A stretch of 21,814 nucleotides of DNA, taken from positions 1-21,814 of the forward strand of contig CAMDDU010000060.1 in NCBI GenBank assembly GCA_945892985.1, given 5' to 3'. Below, one piece after another: positions 21,667 through 21,814 of the stretch. Below the pieces are notes generated by a model. The model saw nothing but the letters and a program-made list of their open reading frames with translations, was not told the DNA's origin and ran no database searches. The position numbers were made by a program, and so were the translations under genes. Source of the DNA: CAITSH01 sp945892985. GTDB taxonomy: Bacteria; Pseudomonadota; Gammaproteobacteria; Burkholderiales; SG8-39. Numbering within the stretch: position 1 is the stretch's first letter; every line of letters begins with the position of its first letter.

Positions 21667-21814
21667 GGGTCTTCTGCAAAGTGAGTGGGTCATTTTGAGT
21701 CATTTTAGATCGCTGGGAGCATGCAAGTGAGGATCTTGAGCCGCAGATATTCTTGGTCGCGCAGTCCGTATGCGCGTCGCTGGATGACGCGAATCTTGTT
21801 GTTCAGTCCTTCCA
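21667..21814 (-). mobile_element. right-edge ISL3-type insertion sequence, 3' end
   Basis: The C-terminal end of a transposase (21705-21814, minus) is followed by a short untranslated stretch ending in GGGTCTTCTGCAAAGTGA at 21667-21684, which has the look of an ISL3-family terminal inverted repeat. The other end lies outside the window, so the boundary, repeat and target duplication cannot be confirmed. Confidence 0.6.
21705..21814 (-). CDS. ISL3-family (IS204/IS1001/IS1096/IS1165) transposase, C-terminal fragment at window edge
   Basis: Thirty-five codons up to TAA 21705-21707 encode EGLNNKIRVIQRRAYGLRDQ, then EYLRLKILTCMLPAI. The motif NNKIRVIQRRAYGLRD is the conserved tail of DDE transposases of the ISL3 family. 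The gene enters from the right edge, so its integrity is unknown. The frame is intact where seen. Confidence 0.8.
   Translation of the reverse strand, partial: EGLNNKIRVIQRRAYGLRDQEYLRLKILTCMLPAI

Noticed and set aside
21472..21693. 73-codon minus-strand open frame between the IS and the RodZ-like gene
   Set aside because: It spans the probable IS terminus, has a very basic random-looking composition and no convincing start.

Overview
The window is GC-rich, densely coded proteobacterial DNA. Protein families and the aromatic-degradation setting suggest a betaproteobacterium (Rhodocyclales or Burkholderiales type), but no rRNA or marker gene is present, so this is inference. The centre (about 3.6-19.3 kb) is a catabolic region. 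Both flanks look like accessory DNA: a toxin-antitoxin locus with remnants on the left, and an insertion-sequence end beside a RodZ-like membrane regulator on the right.

Layout: 1-1568 holds a hairpin terminator, a complete higBA toxin-antitoxin pair with its own promoter/operator, the 3' remnant of a second and different higB, and about 475 bp without a gene. 1569-3522 holds a MATE efflux pump (minus) and an internally deleted Bug/TctC solute-binding gene. 3603-6624 (minus) encodes a flavin reductase and a two-domain anthraniloyl-CoA monooxygenase / salicylyl-CoA 5-hydroxylase type enzyme. 7195-13507 encodes a complete branched-chain-amino-acid-type (HAAT) ABC importer, probably for an aromatic or related acid. 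Its binding-protein gene is separated from livHMGF by an antiparallel VanA-like Rieske oxygenase, and a Rid-family protein lacking the canonical catalytic arginine follows. 13727-16629 (minus) is an otnK-otnC-otnI set for four-carbon acid sugars (erythronate/threonate). 16883-19344 (plus) is marR followed by a two-subunit ring-hydroxylating oxygenase. 19504-21429 (minus) holds a Nudix protein and the RodZ-like protein, and an ISL3-type insertion sequence runs off the right edge.

Working model (inference): the ABC importer takes up an aromatic acid. Ring attack occurs by Rieske oxygenation and/or, after CoA activation by a ligase not in this window, by the fused monooxygenase/reductase. MarR probably controls the dioxygenase operon. 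The otn genes are a separate sugar-acid module ending in dihydroxyacetone phosphate.

The most unusual signals are a histone-H1-like Lys/Ala/Pro tail on the dioxygenase beta subunit, a 14-bp tandem array that starts inside that gene's last codons, several different 8-9 bp tandem arrays at gene borders, and three copies of a 93-121 bp palindromic repeat. I found no CRISPR array, tRNA, rRNA or prophage, and no defence system beyond the toxin-antitoxin locus.
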